64,000 bases of DNA from Rhexocercosporidium sp. MPI-PUGE-AT-0058. Taxonomy: Eukaryota; Ascomycota; Leotiomycetes; Helotiales. A program made the translations under genes and the position numbers. The first letter of the stretch is position 1; the number at the start of each line of letters is the position of its first letter. This document shows positions 11,071-23,856 of the stretch, piece by piece. Below the pieces are notes generated by a model. The model searched no databases, was not told the origin of the DNA, and worked only from the letters and a program-made list of their open reading frames with translations. The stretch is from positions 2,170,001 through 2,234,000 of the forward strand of contig JAGTJL010000011.1 in NCBI GenBank assembly GCA_020746875.1. The letters are read 5' to 3'.

Positions 11071-14000
11071 CTTATTTCGGATTAGTTTCGGTAGTCTTTT
11101 ATAGCCGTTATCTTTTTTAAACTCTTATACAAAAGTAGCTATTTATAATGAAATCGGTAGCTAAGTTTTTATTAAGGTGCGATCGTAAGGCCTTATTAAT
11201 ACTTTAAATTAAAAGGTAAATAGCTATTAATTAACGTCGTCGTTTCGCTGTCTCGAAAGAAGTTATAATTTATTATCTTTTAAATAATTATAATTATCTT
11301 CTCTTAATTCCTAAGCCTTAAGCCATTCGGATAAGTTTCGAGGTAGTCCCGGTCTATTAAAATGCGTCGTATAGAAATCTTTTAATTTATGAAGCGACTT
11401 TATTAAATCGGAGGCATTATATTATTATAAATTAGGATTATAGCTTAGCTATTTCACTTAATATTTAAGTACGTTACAGTATAATTTAATATTAAGGATT
11501 TCCTCGATTTCTTATTCTTTTTAACCTTCGATTACCTCCGGAAGAAGTTTCGGCGTCTCTTAATTTAATAAAGGGTTTTTCGAGTCTTTAAAAAGGAGTT
11601 CCGGTGTAAATACGTCGTATATTTAAGAGCTTGTAGGTAATTTTAACTTATAAAAGTGACTTACCTTTTTTAAAATTTTAAAAGGGTCTTTTTATTAATT
11701 TATAAGCTTACGATTAAGTCAGTAGCTCTTAAGGTTCTTAATTAATAAGAAGACCTTTTCTCCGATTTCTTAGTTAATAAGCCTCCGTTTCTAGTTTATT
11801 ACGCGGGCTATACGGTCTTAAGCGGCTTATATGTTTTCTTTAATAATTTTTTACGCTTATTTTATACGTTAAGTTAGCTTTTTTACATCGGCGTAATTAA
11901 GCTTTTTTAATGAAATAATAGCTTTAAGCGTCTTCTAGTCCCAGCTATTACGTGGTTTTATGCCGAATTTAAGCTAATATAAAGCCATATTAATGGATTC
12001 GTGAGGCAAGGATATTTAAGCTCTATTAATTAAAAGTATTAACTTACTTTAGTTATTTTAATAATAAGTAATAAATAATTTAAGCTTTTAATTAATATAG
12101 TAATTTATAATTTCCGTTTATTTATCCGTTTTCTTATAATAAGCTATAAAAAGCTTAATCTTAATGTTAATAATATAATAAAATTCTTTTTAAAAAAAAG
12201 AAATAAACTAAACGCCGCGGTTAAATATAATTGTCTTTAAAGTATATTTAAATCGGTAAATTTATTAAATAAATAATTAAGTAGTACTACGAGCGTCGAT
12301 ATTTTAATAATAAGGAATTGTAATAAAATCTTTTTTAAAGCGGTTAATAAATATTAAGATTCGATTAAAACCGTATTTGTCTTTTAGAAAATCTTTATAA
12401 TTTATATATAAGTGCTACATAAAATATACGGGAATAAGTAAAAAATATAAGAACTCTTATTACTTAATTTATTTAAAGTAAAAGTATTAATAAGCTTTAT
12501 AATTTCTTATATACCGAAAGCAGTTTGAATTTATTCTGAACTAATAATACTTAAAAGTAAGGAGTTAGTAAGTCTCCTTTTTATTTAAATGCGCTATAAA
12601 CGGCTAGTTATAAGCCTCTTAAATTAATTTAATATATAGCGGGGTATTCTTTTATATATATAAACGGCTTTTAAAGTATAAAAGTCCGTCTATTATTATA
12701 TAATTTTTAAGTAAAGACTTTCGTTCTTTTATAAAAGACTCGCGGTTATCTTAATAAAGCTTTTTAATAAGGTCGAATAAGGTTTTAAATAGCTTTAAAA
12801 TTAAATTGTTAATAACGTTTTCCGTTTTTAGGAAGAGAAAATAAAAAGAAATAACGTTAATTATAAACTTATTTATTAATTCCGTATTAATTTTAAAATT
12901 AAGGCGATTAAGCGTAAGTAAGATTTTAAATCGGCTGTTTAATTTTACTTTCTTTTAGACTTTTAGGTTTTATTTTCTTTAATTAAAAATATTAGTCTTT
13001 TAATTTTATTTATTTAATATATATATAATCCGGAAATTAAAATTAAATAAGAATTCTATTTATTAAGCTTATTTACTTATAAAGACTTTTGTCGTTATGA
13101 AATACTTTAGGGATCGATAGTCCAAATATACTTTAAGTCTAGTCTAAATAAATATAAGTTTAAAACGCTATTTATAAAATAATCTTATAATTATATAAAG
13201 TTCTTTATTATGAATTTCTTAATTAAGCTTATAGTTATTTAAGACGTAAGAGTAGAATCTTAAGGGGTATTATAGTTTATTAACGTATTATTAAAAAACT
13301 ACGCTTATAATTACTTTATTAAAAGCATCGGTTTTTAGTCGCGTTAATAAATCGAGGTTGAAATAGTAAATCTTTTATATAACTAATAATTAATTTCGTA
13401 ATTCTTTAAAAGTATTTTTATACTTTTTCGTTTAATTTTAAGGAACCGTAAGTTGGGTAAGCGTAAAAAAAGGCTTTGCGATGAGTTTAAAGTTGTGAAT
13501 AAATTATTAATAGAAACCGTAGAAACTTAGGAAAGACTTCGTTATTATAATAGTTTTTAAGTATTTTTAGTTTTATAACGGCTTTACTTTTTTTAGATCG
13601 GCTTTAATTCTTTTTATAATTATAATATAATTTAAGTATTTAATATAAGTAACGTAGAATTTATACTTTTTAATATCGGCTTGTAAGCTAGCTTTTATAA
13701 GCCGTTTTAGAATTATTTTAACGTATTCTTTATATTTTTCTATTGATTTTAAATAAATTAAAATATTATTAAAATATATTATATAAAAGTCGTTTAAATA
13801 ATTTAATAATACGTCGTTTATATAACGTTAATACGTACTTAGTTTATTATAAAGTCTAAAAGGTAATATTTTATATTTATAAGTCTTATATTTAATATAG
13901 AATATCGTATATTCTTCCGACTCGGGGTCTATTTAGATGCGATTAAATGCGGCCTGAATATTAAGTTTAATAAATATTTTAGCTTTCGATACGCGAGAGA

Positions 14001-16994
14001 AGAGCTTGTCGATTCTCGGTATAAGATATAAGTCCTTTTGCGTTAACGTATTTAGACGACGGTAATTAATATAAAAACATAACTTTTTATTATTCTTTTT
14101 TATAAAAAAGACGAAAGAGGCGAAAAAACTTTAATTTATCTTAATAAATCCTTTATTAAGGTTTTTTAAAAGGTATTCTTTTAATATTTTTAATTCTTTT
14201 ATTAATTAACGGTATAAAAGAGAATAAGAATTAAATAATAAAGCTTTTAATTAAATTTTATAGTCGTAATATTAATAGGGTAGCAAAACGTTTGACTTTG
14301 TCTTAGAAAATACTTCTTTAAGAAGTTAATATTACTTTAAAAGCTTTTCGGCCACGATTCGGAAGGTATTTAGATTTTCTTTTTTAAATTTTTCTTATAA
14401 AACTCGGTTTATTTTATAAATATTAATTATAAAGAATTTAATATTTTTGCTTTTTATATTAAAATAGAATGCGTTTACGCTAATTTTATAAATAAAGAAA
14501 GAAGTTTTCTGTAAAATTATAATAAGTTCCGGACGACGGCGTAGTCGTAAATAAGGCTTTTTTACTTTTAGTTTTCTAACCGGCTTTAATAATAAGGGTT
14601 CCGGAGCTATTTCTGGCTTTTATTTCTTAAAGGGATTCTTTAATAACGTCGATACTTATATGTAATTAATAGCGAATTAATAGTGTCGTCGTCTTCAATC
14701 AATTTAATTTATAACTGAATTACGTCGGTTAGTATTAGGCTAATAATAGCTAATAGTTTTTATTTTAACTTTAATAAAGAACGATATAATTAGCTTTTTT
14801 ATTTAACGAAGAATTTATAAGTATATAAAGGGTTATATAAGACGGTTATTAACTGAATCGAGTTTAACGTAAAAGCGTCTTATTTATTTAATGTTAATTA
14901 TTATATTTTAGTTTTTTAAATTAAATATAATAAAAGGGTAGTTATATATGCGTTTATTGTTTATTATTAAGTAAAGACGTATATAATAAAAGGCGTGGCT
15001 TTATACGGAATTCTGGAAACTACGAATTAGGATAGTATAAGGAAGGGGTAGAATCTTTATTCTTAAGGCCTCCGAAAGGCGTACGGAAAGGGTCCGATTT
15101 ACGAAAAGATAACCGTTTGCTTTAGTATTTATTAAAGCGGAGAGTATAACGTTATATTTATTTATATTAATAATATAAGAGATTAAGAATTGCTTTCCTT
15201 TTATAAAAGAGTTTAAATTAAGCTTAAATAAATTATATTTACGTAGATTTAAGAAAGAGTCTTTTCTTAGGCTTTTTCGTTTTCTTTTATTTATTTTTTT
15301 AATAATTCTTTTTACTTTTCTTTTGGTTTTACGCTTTTTTCTTTAATTCTTTTGTTTATAAGCTAGACCTTAGGAGTCTTAGGGCAGTCGCTCTTATAAT
15401 AATTAAATTTACCGCAATTATAATACTTAATTAGATTATCGCTTATAAAAGTCTGAAGCCTTGAATATATAAAGCTCTAGCGCGGTAGCAAGGAAATAAA
15501 TTATTATTAAGGAGTAGAAGAGCGTTAAAATAAAGTAAAAGAAGATTAACGAGCGAAGGTAATTCTTTAAGTAAGCGTTTAAGCGGAAGAAGTAGTCTGA
15601 CCCGAATCGGACGGCTTTCGGGTTATATTTAAGATGCGAATTAAAATGAAATTTGAATTAAGTATACGATTCCGGCAGTTTTTTAAGTTTAGTAAAATAA
15701 AATAGGAAATTATTTTATTATAATTATTCTTTTAAGTTAGCTTAATAATAAAGGTTTCGTCTTATAGCTTAAAAGAGAGCTTTTGCTATATATAAAAGAA
15801 CTATTCCGACTTAGCGACGCTACTTTAGATAATAACGCTTTAGAATTTTACTTTAAACTTAATAAAGGTTTCCTTAAAATAAAAGTTTATATATAAATTA
15901 TAAAAAGCAAACCGGAACTCGTTCGCTTTATAGCCGGTTAAAAAATAAGATTTTAAAAGTATAATTATCTTTTTAGCGATCTTAAAGAAATGAGTTTCCG
16001 AAAGGTATTAAAGTTTTAAGTAAAATCGTATTATTCTGGTAGTTAATCCTTAAACGAGAGTATAATAAGCTTTTTCCGTTAAGTAAAGATTAGCGTTAAC
16101 TTTTAAACGGTCTTAAATTAAAATACGCTATTATTTAAACGAGGGGTTTAAGCTATTATTTAATAAAGTAATTTTTTTTATTAATTAAATCTTAAGAGGC
16201 CGAAACGAGCTTAAATAAGCTCTAGAAGTAAAAGAGGCGTAATCTTTTAGCGAACTTTTATTAAATTTTATTAATTAAAATAAAAAAGGAGTAAGGGTTC
16301 GTAAGCGACTTTAAAGTAGTTTAAAAAGCTCGGAAAGAGTAAGGTCTTTTTTAAGATTATCGTTAAGTCGTATTAAATTAGGCCGAGGAGTAATAAAAGC
16401 TATAAATATAGTTTTAATTTTAATAAAATTTAAATTAAAGTTCTTTTTACTTATTTATTTAATCTTTAATTCGATTATTAACAGCTTAAAAGAGTTCTTT
16501 TAAAACGTTAAGATTATTATAATCTATGTCGTCTCGAGCTTTACTTTTATTCTTTTAAGTAGCGACGCTAGTTTTAAAAGGCGAGGCAATAGGTGTTTTT
16601 GAATTAAGAGGCGCCCTTAAGGAAGTCGTAGCAGTTAAAGGACTTAATTTAATAAATTCTTTAGTAATTAATTAAGACATAATAAGTCTTAATAAAAACA
16701 AGTATTTAACTCGGGGCAGATTCGGGCGGGTTTTATACTTAAATAATAAGATTCTAGGTATAATAAAAATATTTCCTTAAAATCTATTTATAGCGGCTTT
16801 TATGCGAAGGGGGTTGTTTAAAGCGTAGTTAACGAAGACTGCTTTAGGCGTTATTAATTGCGAAGTGCTAAATTAAACTTTAATTCTTAATTATTAAGAG
16901 ATTTCTGGAATCTTGATTCTTTAAAATATTATTAACTGAATCTCTAGTGAGGTATTGTAAAGCCGTCTCCGGCGGAAGTGATCTTCTTGTTTAA

Positions 16995-17116
16995 TGTAAC
17001 AACACTGCCAAGAGAGCGGTGTAAGAGGTATATGGTAAACTTATTAGCTCTCGATAGCCTCAGCTAAAGAACTACCATATACCTCTTACACCGCTCTCTT
17101 GGCTAGTGTCGTTACA
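16995..17116. repeat. 122-bp palindromic terminus (43-bp arms)
   Basis: The left arm starts at 16,995 (TGTAACAACACTGCC...) and is the reverse complement of the right arm ending at 17,116 (...GGCTAGTGTCGTTACA), with one indel and few mismatches. The loop of about 33 bp contains 'GCTCTCGATAGCCTCAGC'. The left element end (9,593-9,672) carries one arm plus the same loop in inverted orientation. Confidence 0.85.
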
Positions 17117-17262
17117 CTCCTTGACTAAAAAACCTCTTATTAGGCGCTGAAGTAGCCGGAATTTGTAAGAAACTTCTAGCTATTAAAGATAATACAGGGT
17201 ATTTCTTTTTATTTTAAAGCTAAAAAGTAAGAGGTTTAGTTTATTATAATATTAGTATATAT

Positions 17263-18899
17263 TGAAAAGAAGAGATTTGGTGTGAATGATGATTCCATTA
17301 CTTCGGGGGAAACTAGGTCTATATAACTACTTTAGGCGCCAAGCTATTTAGCTCTCGCATCGGCTATTTAGCTCTCGCATCGGCTATTTGCTCTCGCATC
17401 GGTTATTAGCTTTATATTGAAACTAGCTTTGTTTTAGAACTAGCTTTGTATCAAGACTAGCTTTGTATTAGAGTTAGCTTTTGTTTGAGCTTAAAGTAGT
17501 CTCTTGCGAGCTACCGAGCTGCTGAGTATACGTAAGCTTAAAGTAGTCTTTTGCGGGCTACCGGATATACGTGGAAAGCCTTATTATAATCTTATATCTA
17601 ACACCATCCTTTATCAAATAGCACGCTTATTAATAATTGCAATACTACTTACTTAATTAATAGTATTAATAAACTCGTCTCCGACAGTTTTAAACGTATT
17701 ACAAGAGATACGGTTAATATTAGCACTTTAAGTCTATTAATTACTAGTAAGAGTATATACATCTTCGAAAACGCTTTATATAATCTTAAAAGATTATATA
17801 CTCGGAATTTAATATTAAGTAACGTAATTATTATAAAAGAGTTTAACGTTAATATTATTTCTAAGAGCTTCCTCGTACAGTTGGGGGTATAATATAATAA
17901 TATTAATACGACTTTACGAGTAAGTAATACTGAAGATAAGTATATAATAAGAAACTTATAGTCTAAGTAGAACCTTATAGTATTTAAATATAAACTTATT
18001 AATAACTGCTCGCGTTTTTTATAATTATATGCCTTTATAAAGCTCGTAAATCTCTTATTATAATAATATATTTAATAATTAATAAACAATTATATTTTCT
18101 TAAGAAGCATACCTTTTAATTAACCTGCAGTTTCTTATAATTCCGGAGCGATACAGTACAGATATAGCATTTACGCGCCGGTTACTTTGGTAAAATAGCC
18201 TTAGAAGCTCTAGTAAAGCATGCACGTAATATTTAAATCGATAGAATCACGCGTACAAAATGCGAATATTATATTATAATATACTTAAGTTAATAACTAT
18301 CGCGTAGAGAATTAGATAATAAGTCTCCGAGACCTTTCTTTAGAATCGCAAAAGACTTATTTAATTATTTTATAAGTTACGATAAGATATACTAGTTATT
18401 ATTAATCAAAAACGAATATAATAGAAAGCTCTTCGCATTCACGCTTATTAGCAAATCTTAAGATTCTGTTATAAGCGTGCTTAAGACGTTTGAAATATAA
18501 ACTAGACGCTAATATAAGATTATATTAAGCATATTACCGTATTCGGTATAAAGCATACCTTTCCATAACTCAATTACCTTTGCATAAAGCTCCAGCTTCG
18601 CATAAAGCTCCGGCTTCCGTGCTTTAAACCTCGGAAGCTTTAAGCTTCCGGTAAAGGGTTATTCAGGGCTAAAACAGTGGCTTTCAGAAACCTTAAGCTT
18701 TCGTGTTTTAAACCTCGGAAGCTCTGGTAATATAAAGCTAGTCTTAATATAAAGCTAGTTTTAATATAAAGCTAATAACCGATGCGAGAGCAAATAGCCG
18801 ATGCGAGAGCTAAATAGCTTAGCGCCTAAAAGTAGTTATATAAACCTAGTTTCCCCCGAAGTAATAAAATCATTATTCACACCAAATCTCTTCTTTTCA
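17263..18899. mobile_element. 1.6-kb element with long terminal inverted repeats
   Basis: Both ends read inward 'TGAAAAGAAGAGATTTGGTG' and match as inverted repeats for roughly 200 bp, including 'TTCGGGGGAAACTAGG'. Inside each arm are short tandem units: 'GCTCTCGCATCGG' three times on the left (17,344-17,403) and twice on the right (18,780-18,815), then 'AACTAGCTTTATATT'-like units. The central kilobase is AT-rich with no recognisable transposase, so it looks like a non-autonomous foldback or MITE-like DNA element. No clear target duplication is visible. Confidence 0.75.
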
Positions 18900-20240
18900 T
18901 TTATTACTCGAGGTATTAAGAACGATATTAAGAAGAAATAATACGTCGTAAATTACTGTACTCTCGATGTAAGCCGAAATATTAAATAGCTCCTTAACTT
19001 CCTTAATAATATTTATTAAGAGTTAATTAAAGAAGTTATAAAGAAGTGCCAAACGTTCGACCCCGAATAATATTATTATATTCTTTAGAATTTAAAAAGA
19101 TATTTAAGGACTTTAAGTATATAATAAAAGACGCTTTTAGATCTTAATCCTGTTAATTCCTTCGAGCTTTTGAGGAAGTTAATCGAGCTTATATACGGAA
19201 GAAAATTATTGCGGAATAATAAATAATTATAAAGTTTTTAATAGCTTTACTTAAGTATTTTAAGCGGAAAACTAGAGCTTTTATAAAAGATAAAAATACT
19301 TTTAATATGCGGCCTTTCCACGAGATTTACGCCGAAATAAAAAGCTTATTTCGAGTCGAGCAAGAAATTAATATATTAATTAAAAAGGAAGTATTATTTT
19401 TGCGCAATACTTTAGCTAACTGTTTTTAGTTTGACTCTAGTAGTAATAATACTTCTTAGCGATATTATTCGGAGAGCTTAATTTTATAACTCGCCTCGAG
19501 CTTATAAAATATAAAAACAATTCTTTAATTCAATAGATTAATAACGCTTTTAAAAAGAGCCCGGTATCTAGCCTTAGTCTTAATTAAAAAATGCATATTT
19601 ATAAAAAGGTTATTCTTATTATTAAAAAGCTAACTCGCGATATTAATTAAGCTATTAAGTAAGATATTAATATAATCGCGGAAGGACTAAATAACTTACG
19701 TATTTTATACATAATTTAAAGAAAAAGAAAAACCTAAAGTTAATAGCCAAAATTAAAGATATAATTAGAGTACGGGGATTAGCTACTATTTATTAATATA
19801 TAGTTTCAATTTTGAATTGATTTTATTAATAAATCGTTGATTAATTACTAATTAAAGAAGAAGGGTCATTTTTAGAGGGGTTCGCTTAAAATGACTGGGA
19901 GCAATGGCCACAACTCTTACGTCTTCTTAGTCTTCTTATATAAAGAATAAGATATAATTTCAATTCCTACGGATTCGATTTTATAAGCGAAGAGTAAATG
20001 TTCGCGAATTTTCTTATTTAGCTCGAATAATATAATAAAAGAAAAAGACGGCCGTAAGTAATCGTCGATATTTCCTTTAATATATTTAAGCCTGAGGATT
20101 GCGCTAAGCTAAGAAAAGGATAGTATTACAAACGCTCTTACGCGATCATTAAGTCTTAAGAAGAAATATTCTAAGAGCTAGCGTAATCCTAAAAACCGGA
20201 TAATTCCTGAGAGTACGCCTCCTAAGAGCTAATAGAATCC
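18900..20240. other. AT-rich decayed repeat, possible gag remnant
   Basis: Fragmentary plus-strand text at about 19,240-19,430 ('AFIKDKNTFNMRPFHEIYAE') could come from a retroelement gag-like protein, but no diagnostic motif is present. The rest is RIP-type sequence with stops in all frames. Confidence 0.35.
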
Positions 20241-20571
20241 CAGGACTTACTTATATTATAGTATAATTATAATAAGTAAATAATTAAAAGGCAAGCTGGC
20301 CTCGGATCACGCGACTTAAGTTATATAATAAATCTCAAGATCCCGATAAATCTCTTAAATCTTAAGATTTAAAGAGATTTAAGAAAAATAAAGGTTTTAT
20401 ATAAGGCTAATATGTCTGCTATTAAATAAGAGCTTCGTGCTTAACTGAAAATAATATCTTACTTATATTAGTTATTATTTATTCCATCGTGCGTAATATA
20501 CTTACTTCTCGATCTTGAAGATCATACCGCAACCGCCGTATTTACACCGAGTAAATACAAGGACCGTGACA
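20241..20571 (+). repeat. LTR-like repeat, family L2, copy 1
   Basis: It aligns with 58,311-58,626. Landmarks are 'TTAAATAAGAGCTTCGTGC', 'TTAACTGAAAATAA', 'CATAATATACTTAC'-type text and the right end GACCGTGACA. The left end is approximate. It looks like an LTR of a family distinct from L1, without an attached internal region that I could recognise. Confidence 0.6.
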
Positions 20572-21681
20572 AATTAGTCTCTTGCGAGCTTTTAGGTTTA
20601 GAATAGTCTTTTGCGAGCTGCTGAGTATACGTGCAGTGCCTTGATATAATATTATAGACAGAAGATATAGCAATTATTAACGCTTATAAGCTTAATTATT
20701 ACTCTGATGTGCTAAAGGAAAAATGATGGATTAATTAAATTAAGTTTGGGACGGAGCTAGTTTGACGATATTTTGCTTTTACTAAAGAAAATCGCTTAAA
20801 GTATAAAAAATTTGCAATATTTATTATTAAAGAAGTAAAAGAGAGAGGAGACTATACTTTAAAGTAAATAAAGTACTTTAAAGAATGTGTTATGTGTCTT
20901 AAAGAAAGTGTATCCCAGGCAGTATAAAGGAAGGTTTAAGTAAGCTTTCGACGGATATTTTATTATATGTTAAGAGATCTAAATATAAGAAAATGTTAAT
21001 ATTTAGCTGCAAGTCTGTATAGTCTTGCTGTATAAAGATAACACTTGTTTTGCTTAGTATTATAACATAGAATAAAAATATGATTGATTTTAATCTAAAT
21101 GCCCTCGAATTTTAGTGGAGGATTTGCTCGCCAAGGCGCTAAAACCTGCAAGCGAACTGCCACACCTTGGGATAGGAGAAAGCATCATTAGCATTGTGGC
21201 TGCTGTGGCACGCACATTCATGCACGGTCGCCACGTCGATCGGCACCTCCAACCGAAGCGATCACCAACCCTGCACGTCCTGATAACAGGACGTGATCGC
21301 CGATGGCCTTGTGGCTGTGCAGAATCTTGGCAAACGTGCTGACTCACCCCCCCCCAGCCTTGCAATCCAACTCAAACCTTGGCCATGCCTCTGGTCACCA
21401 ACTCCACCCAGAGAATTCGCCACCTCACAAGAGTATGGCTGGAGCGGGTCGGCAATCCTCCCTGCTTGGTGGCGGGTGTTGAGGATAATGAGCTTCCTAA
21501 GATCTAGGGGCTTGGGGGAACGCATAGGCAGAAACGGAGGAATTTGACAAAAACCCTGAATCTATTGCATACTACAGAGGCCGTAAAGAGCAGGAAAGAG
21601 GAGGCGAAGTATATTTGACTAAATCTATAAGGATTGAAAATGAGAAACACTCGGTAGTCGTTATTACATGCCATGTCATCG
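20572..21681. other. Border of GC island 1, no convincing gene
   Basis: AT-rich until about 21,090, then GC-rich to the downstream gene. 20,580-20,635 repeats text found at 17,490-17,570 ('TCTTGCGAGC', 'GCTGAGTATACGTG'). From 21,100 to 21,550 several overlapping frames are open on both strands, but none has recognisable domains and they overlap each other. A compact hairpin (CACGTCCTG/CAGGACGTG, 21,274-21,295) is present. This may be the 3' flank of the next gene or a gene relic. Confidence 0.4.
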
Positions 21682-23286
21682 CTACCCTATAGTCGTCCCT
21701 GCATAAAACACAAGGTACCTCGCGTTTCTCTGAATCCCACCACCATCGAGAGGCTGTTCAGCATAAACAAATCCTTGAAAACCCGCTCCGACATCAGACC
21801 TGACTGTCAAATAATCCCCAAATCGATTTTCACAAGTCTGACTTAACTCAGGATAATAAAGCGTTTCCGCCAACACGCCGTCGGAATTAATTACGCCGAC
21901 AACACTGGAAGGATTAAGCGCCGCTGGACCGCCGCCGAATATAGCAGCTACTCCAACATCTGAGCACTCATTCGTGTATATGGCGGGGTAAATGAACGCA
22001 AAGTCCGCGTTCCAGATCTGCCATTGGCGGTTTAATCGCAGATTTGGCCAAGAGCTGACATGGATTTGGACAATCTGGATGTGTGGATTAGGGAAGCCGT
22101 TGCCTGATGGGGCATTCCATGCGAACCAGACTTCGGTGGACGAACGACGAGTTGCGGCTTTGATTGTGGCGAAGGCGGTGGACCTGGCCCAATTGGTTTT
22201 TGATAAGGGACTGGGGCAAAATGAGACGAAGTTGGCAGGGTCGGAGGGCCAGTCGTTGATGCGAAGGTCGTTCCAGTAGTATCTATCCTCAGACTCTGGC
22301 CACCGGAAAATCTGCATGTTGGTGCCGTATGTTGAATGACCGGTCCAGAAGACCGTGTCGCCGGGTTTTTGGGTGAGATAGGAGCGGATGGCGTGGGTTC
22401 CGTCGTTGACGTTGGTGTAGCTGTAGGTGAATGTTCCGACGACATTGAAGGCGGCAATAGGAAGCCGTAGGACAACCAGAGCGCCGGGGCTCGCGGAGAG
22501 GTAGAAATACTGGCTACCAATCACCAGGCCGGGTTGATCAAGGTCATTGGTAACGCCGTTCAAGTCTCCCTCGTTGAAGTCTGCGTAGAGCCATGAGTTT
22601 ATGCTTGTTGCGGTCACGTCGCGAGGGTGGAATGTGATGACACGCAATTTATTTCGACTCGAGGTGGCATCGTCCCAATACTGGATAACCCAGGCGAACC
22701 GATCAATCGAAGGTAAGTACTGGACGACTTGGTCACAGCAGAAGTTTGGTCCTGAGTAAACGGTTGGATCGATGGTTGTGAAGGTTAGACCACCATCCAA
22801 CGAGATGGCAGCTAGGTCGTTCGCAGTTGTGAAAATGATATTTCCAGCTCGGGCACCGCTAGGTTCAGGAGGTTGGCCTGTGCTATTAGAGAAGACGGTA
22901 CTTGTGTCGAAGAAGATGCTAGCACCGCCGCAGGATTGTCTTCTCCCTTTTGCGTTGACCCGAGCAGCGTTTCCGTCCATCTGTGCAAGGTTGATAGCCG
23001 GGCCAGAAGGTATGAAGGGCCCTTGCGGGTTTGCATTTGGGATGTTCGCTGGTTCGTCTTCATCATCTGGTGTGCCGAGAATTGGAGAAGGGTTATATGG
23101 AGTTCCTACATGTGTTACGCCCTGACCTGGTATTGCTGGGGCAGAACAGCTGGTGCCGTTGCAGTCTGGAAGCTGACAGCAATGAGGGGGAGGCCTATGG
23201 CCATGTCCTTGCTCGTGATTTGGGAATGCATTGGTTACGAAAACTGAACAGGAGATAACAATAATCACAACCACAAAGCTTTTCAT
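21682..23286 (-). CDS. Secreted sialidase-like (BNR) beta-propeller protein
   Basis: A single uninterrupted 534-residue frame starts at the ATG at 23,286. Residues 1-20 form a classic signal peptide (basic Lys, hydrophobic core, TNA end). A Cys-rich linker follows ('HCCQLPDCNGTSC', about 35-47), then a low-complexity Pro/Asn stretch to about 110. The rest is a repeat-type domain with 'SLDGGLTFTTIDP', 'NFCCDQVV' and near the end 'NRFGDYLTVRSDV'. These phrases are typical of secreted BNR/sialidase-like propellers of fungi and bacteria. No catalytic sialidase triad can be confirmed from sequence alone, so enzymatic activity is open. There are no introns and no sign of RIP. The gene is alone on a 2.6-kb GC island between transposon blocks, a setting often seen for host-interaction proteins. 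That role is inference. Confidence 0.8.
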   Translation of the reverse strand: MKSFVVVIIVISCSVFVTNAFPNHEQGHGHRPPPHCCQLPDCNGTSCSAPAIPGQGVTHVGTPYNPSPILGTPDDEDEPANIPNANPQGPFIPSGPAINLAQMDGNAARVNAKGRRQSCGGASIFFDTSTVFSNSTGQPPEPSGARAGNIIFTTANDLAAISLDGGLTFTTIDPTVYSGPNFCCDQVVQYLPSIDRFAWVIQYWDDATSSRNKLRVITFHPRDVTATSINSWLYADFNEGDLNGVTNDLDQPGLVIGSQYFYLSASPGALVVLRLPIAAFNVVGTFTYSYTNVNDGTHAIRSYLTQKPGDTVFWTGHSTYGTNMQIFRWPESEDRYYWNDLRINDWPSDPANFVSFCPSPLSKTNWARSTAFATIKAATRRSSTEVWFAWNAPSGNGFPNPHIQIVQIHVSSWPNLRLNRQWQIWNADFAFIYPAIYTNECSDVGVAAIFGGGPAALNPSSVVGVINSDGVLAETLYYPELSQTCENRFGDYLTVRSDVGAGFQGFVYAEQPLDGGGIQRNARYLVFYAGTTIG

Positions 23287-23856
23287 GCTGATTTCGACGG
23301 TATAAGAGCTTCCTTGACTCCCTTCAAGTTAAATAAAGCGACCTGGCAACGTTCAAACTGCCAGCAAAGGCGAGGTATTAACAGAACACAGAAAGGCTGT
23401 GTTCTTGTCCCTGCTTAGTACTTACGTATGCGACCGTTCTCATTGATCATCCCACCTGAAGACAAGGCCAGCAGACGTGTCGCGAGTACATGAACGAATC
23501 GACGGAGGCGGCAAAACGAGCGCGCATGACCAATATGGCTACTTGTATTCGCTTCCGTCCAATAGAATACAGAGAGTGACACCGCATGCGCCCAAACTCG
23601 AGAGAAACCAACCAAGGAGCTTGTGTAAATGAAGTTTGGTGGCGCACACCCGCACTCAGCTGTTGACCTGGGACCCCTAGAGAAGCAAGTTAAAGTCGTG
23701 AATCTTGCGGATACCCGTGCCCGCCGACCGATCTCCCTTGAATTTAAATATATATTAAAATAAAACTTAATTTTTATAAAATTATACAGTACTTACGATT
23801 ATTTAGCTAAAACATTAAGTTATATTATAATTTATAAGAGCGCTTTTATTATAATA
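23287..23856. other. Upstream region of the secreted-protein gene
   Basis: 23,287-23,740 has island-like composition and should hold the promoter of the minus-strand gene. It turns abruptly AT-rich at about 23,745. No defined regulatory motif is asserted. Confidence 0.4.

Larger units (their letters stand above)
9593..17116 (-). mobile_element. RIP-decayed chromodomain Ty3/gypsy element with inverted ends
   Basis: The unit starts TGTAACGA and ends TCGTTACA and is flanked by perfect 5-bp CTCCT repeats (9,588-9,592 and 17,117-17,121). On the minus strand, from right to left, it holds a gag CCHC zinc knuckle (15,350-15,430, 'CGKFNYYKSDCPKTPK'), reverse transcriptase (13,660-14,110, 'RVSKAKIFIKLNIQAAF'), an integrase C-terminal part (about 11,900-12,020, 'HESINMALY') and a chromodomain (11,330-11,530, 'NASDLIKSLHKLKDFY'). 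Chromodomain-bearing Ty3/gypsy elements are the common chromovirus clade in fungi. All domains contain stops. Unusually, the two outer ends match each other for about 80 bp as an inverted repeat. I could not find ordinary direct LTRs. An unrelated reading frame lies antisense at the 3' side (10,315-11,070). Confidence 0.75.

Noticed and set aside
17341..17403. Tandem units considered as a CRISPR-like array
   Set aside because: Units are nearly contiguous without unique spacers, the host is eukaryotic, and they are part of an inverted-repeat transposon arm.
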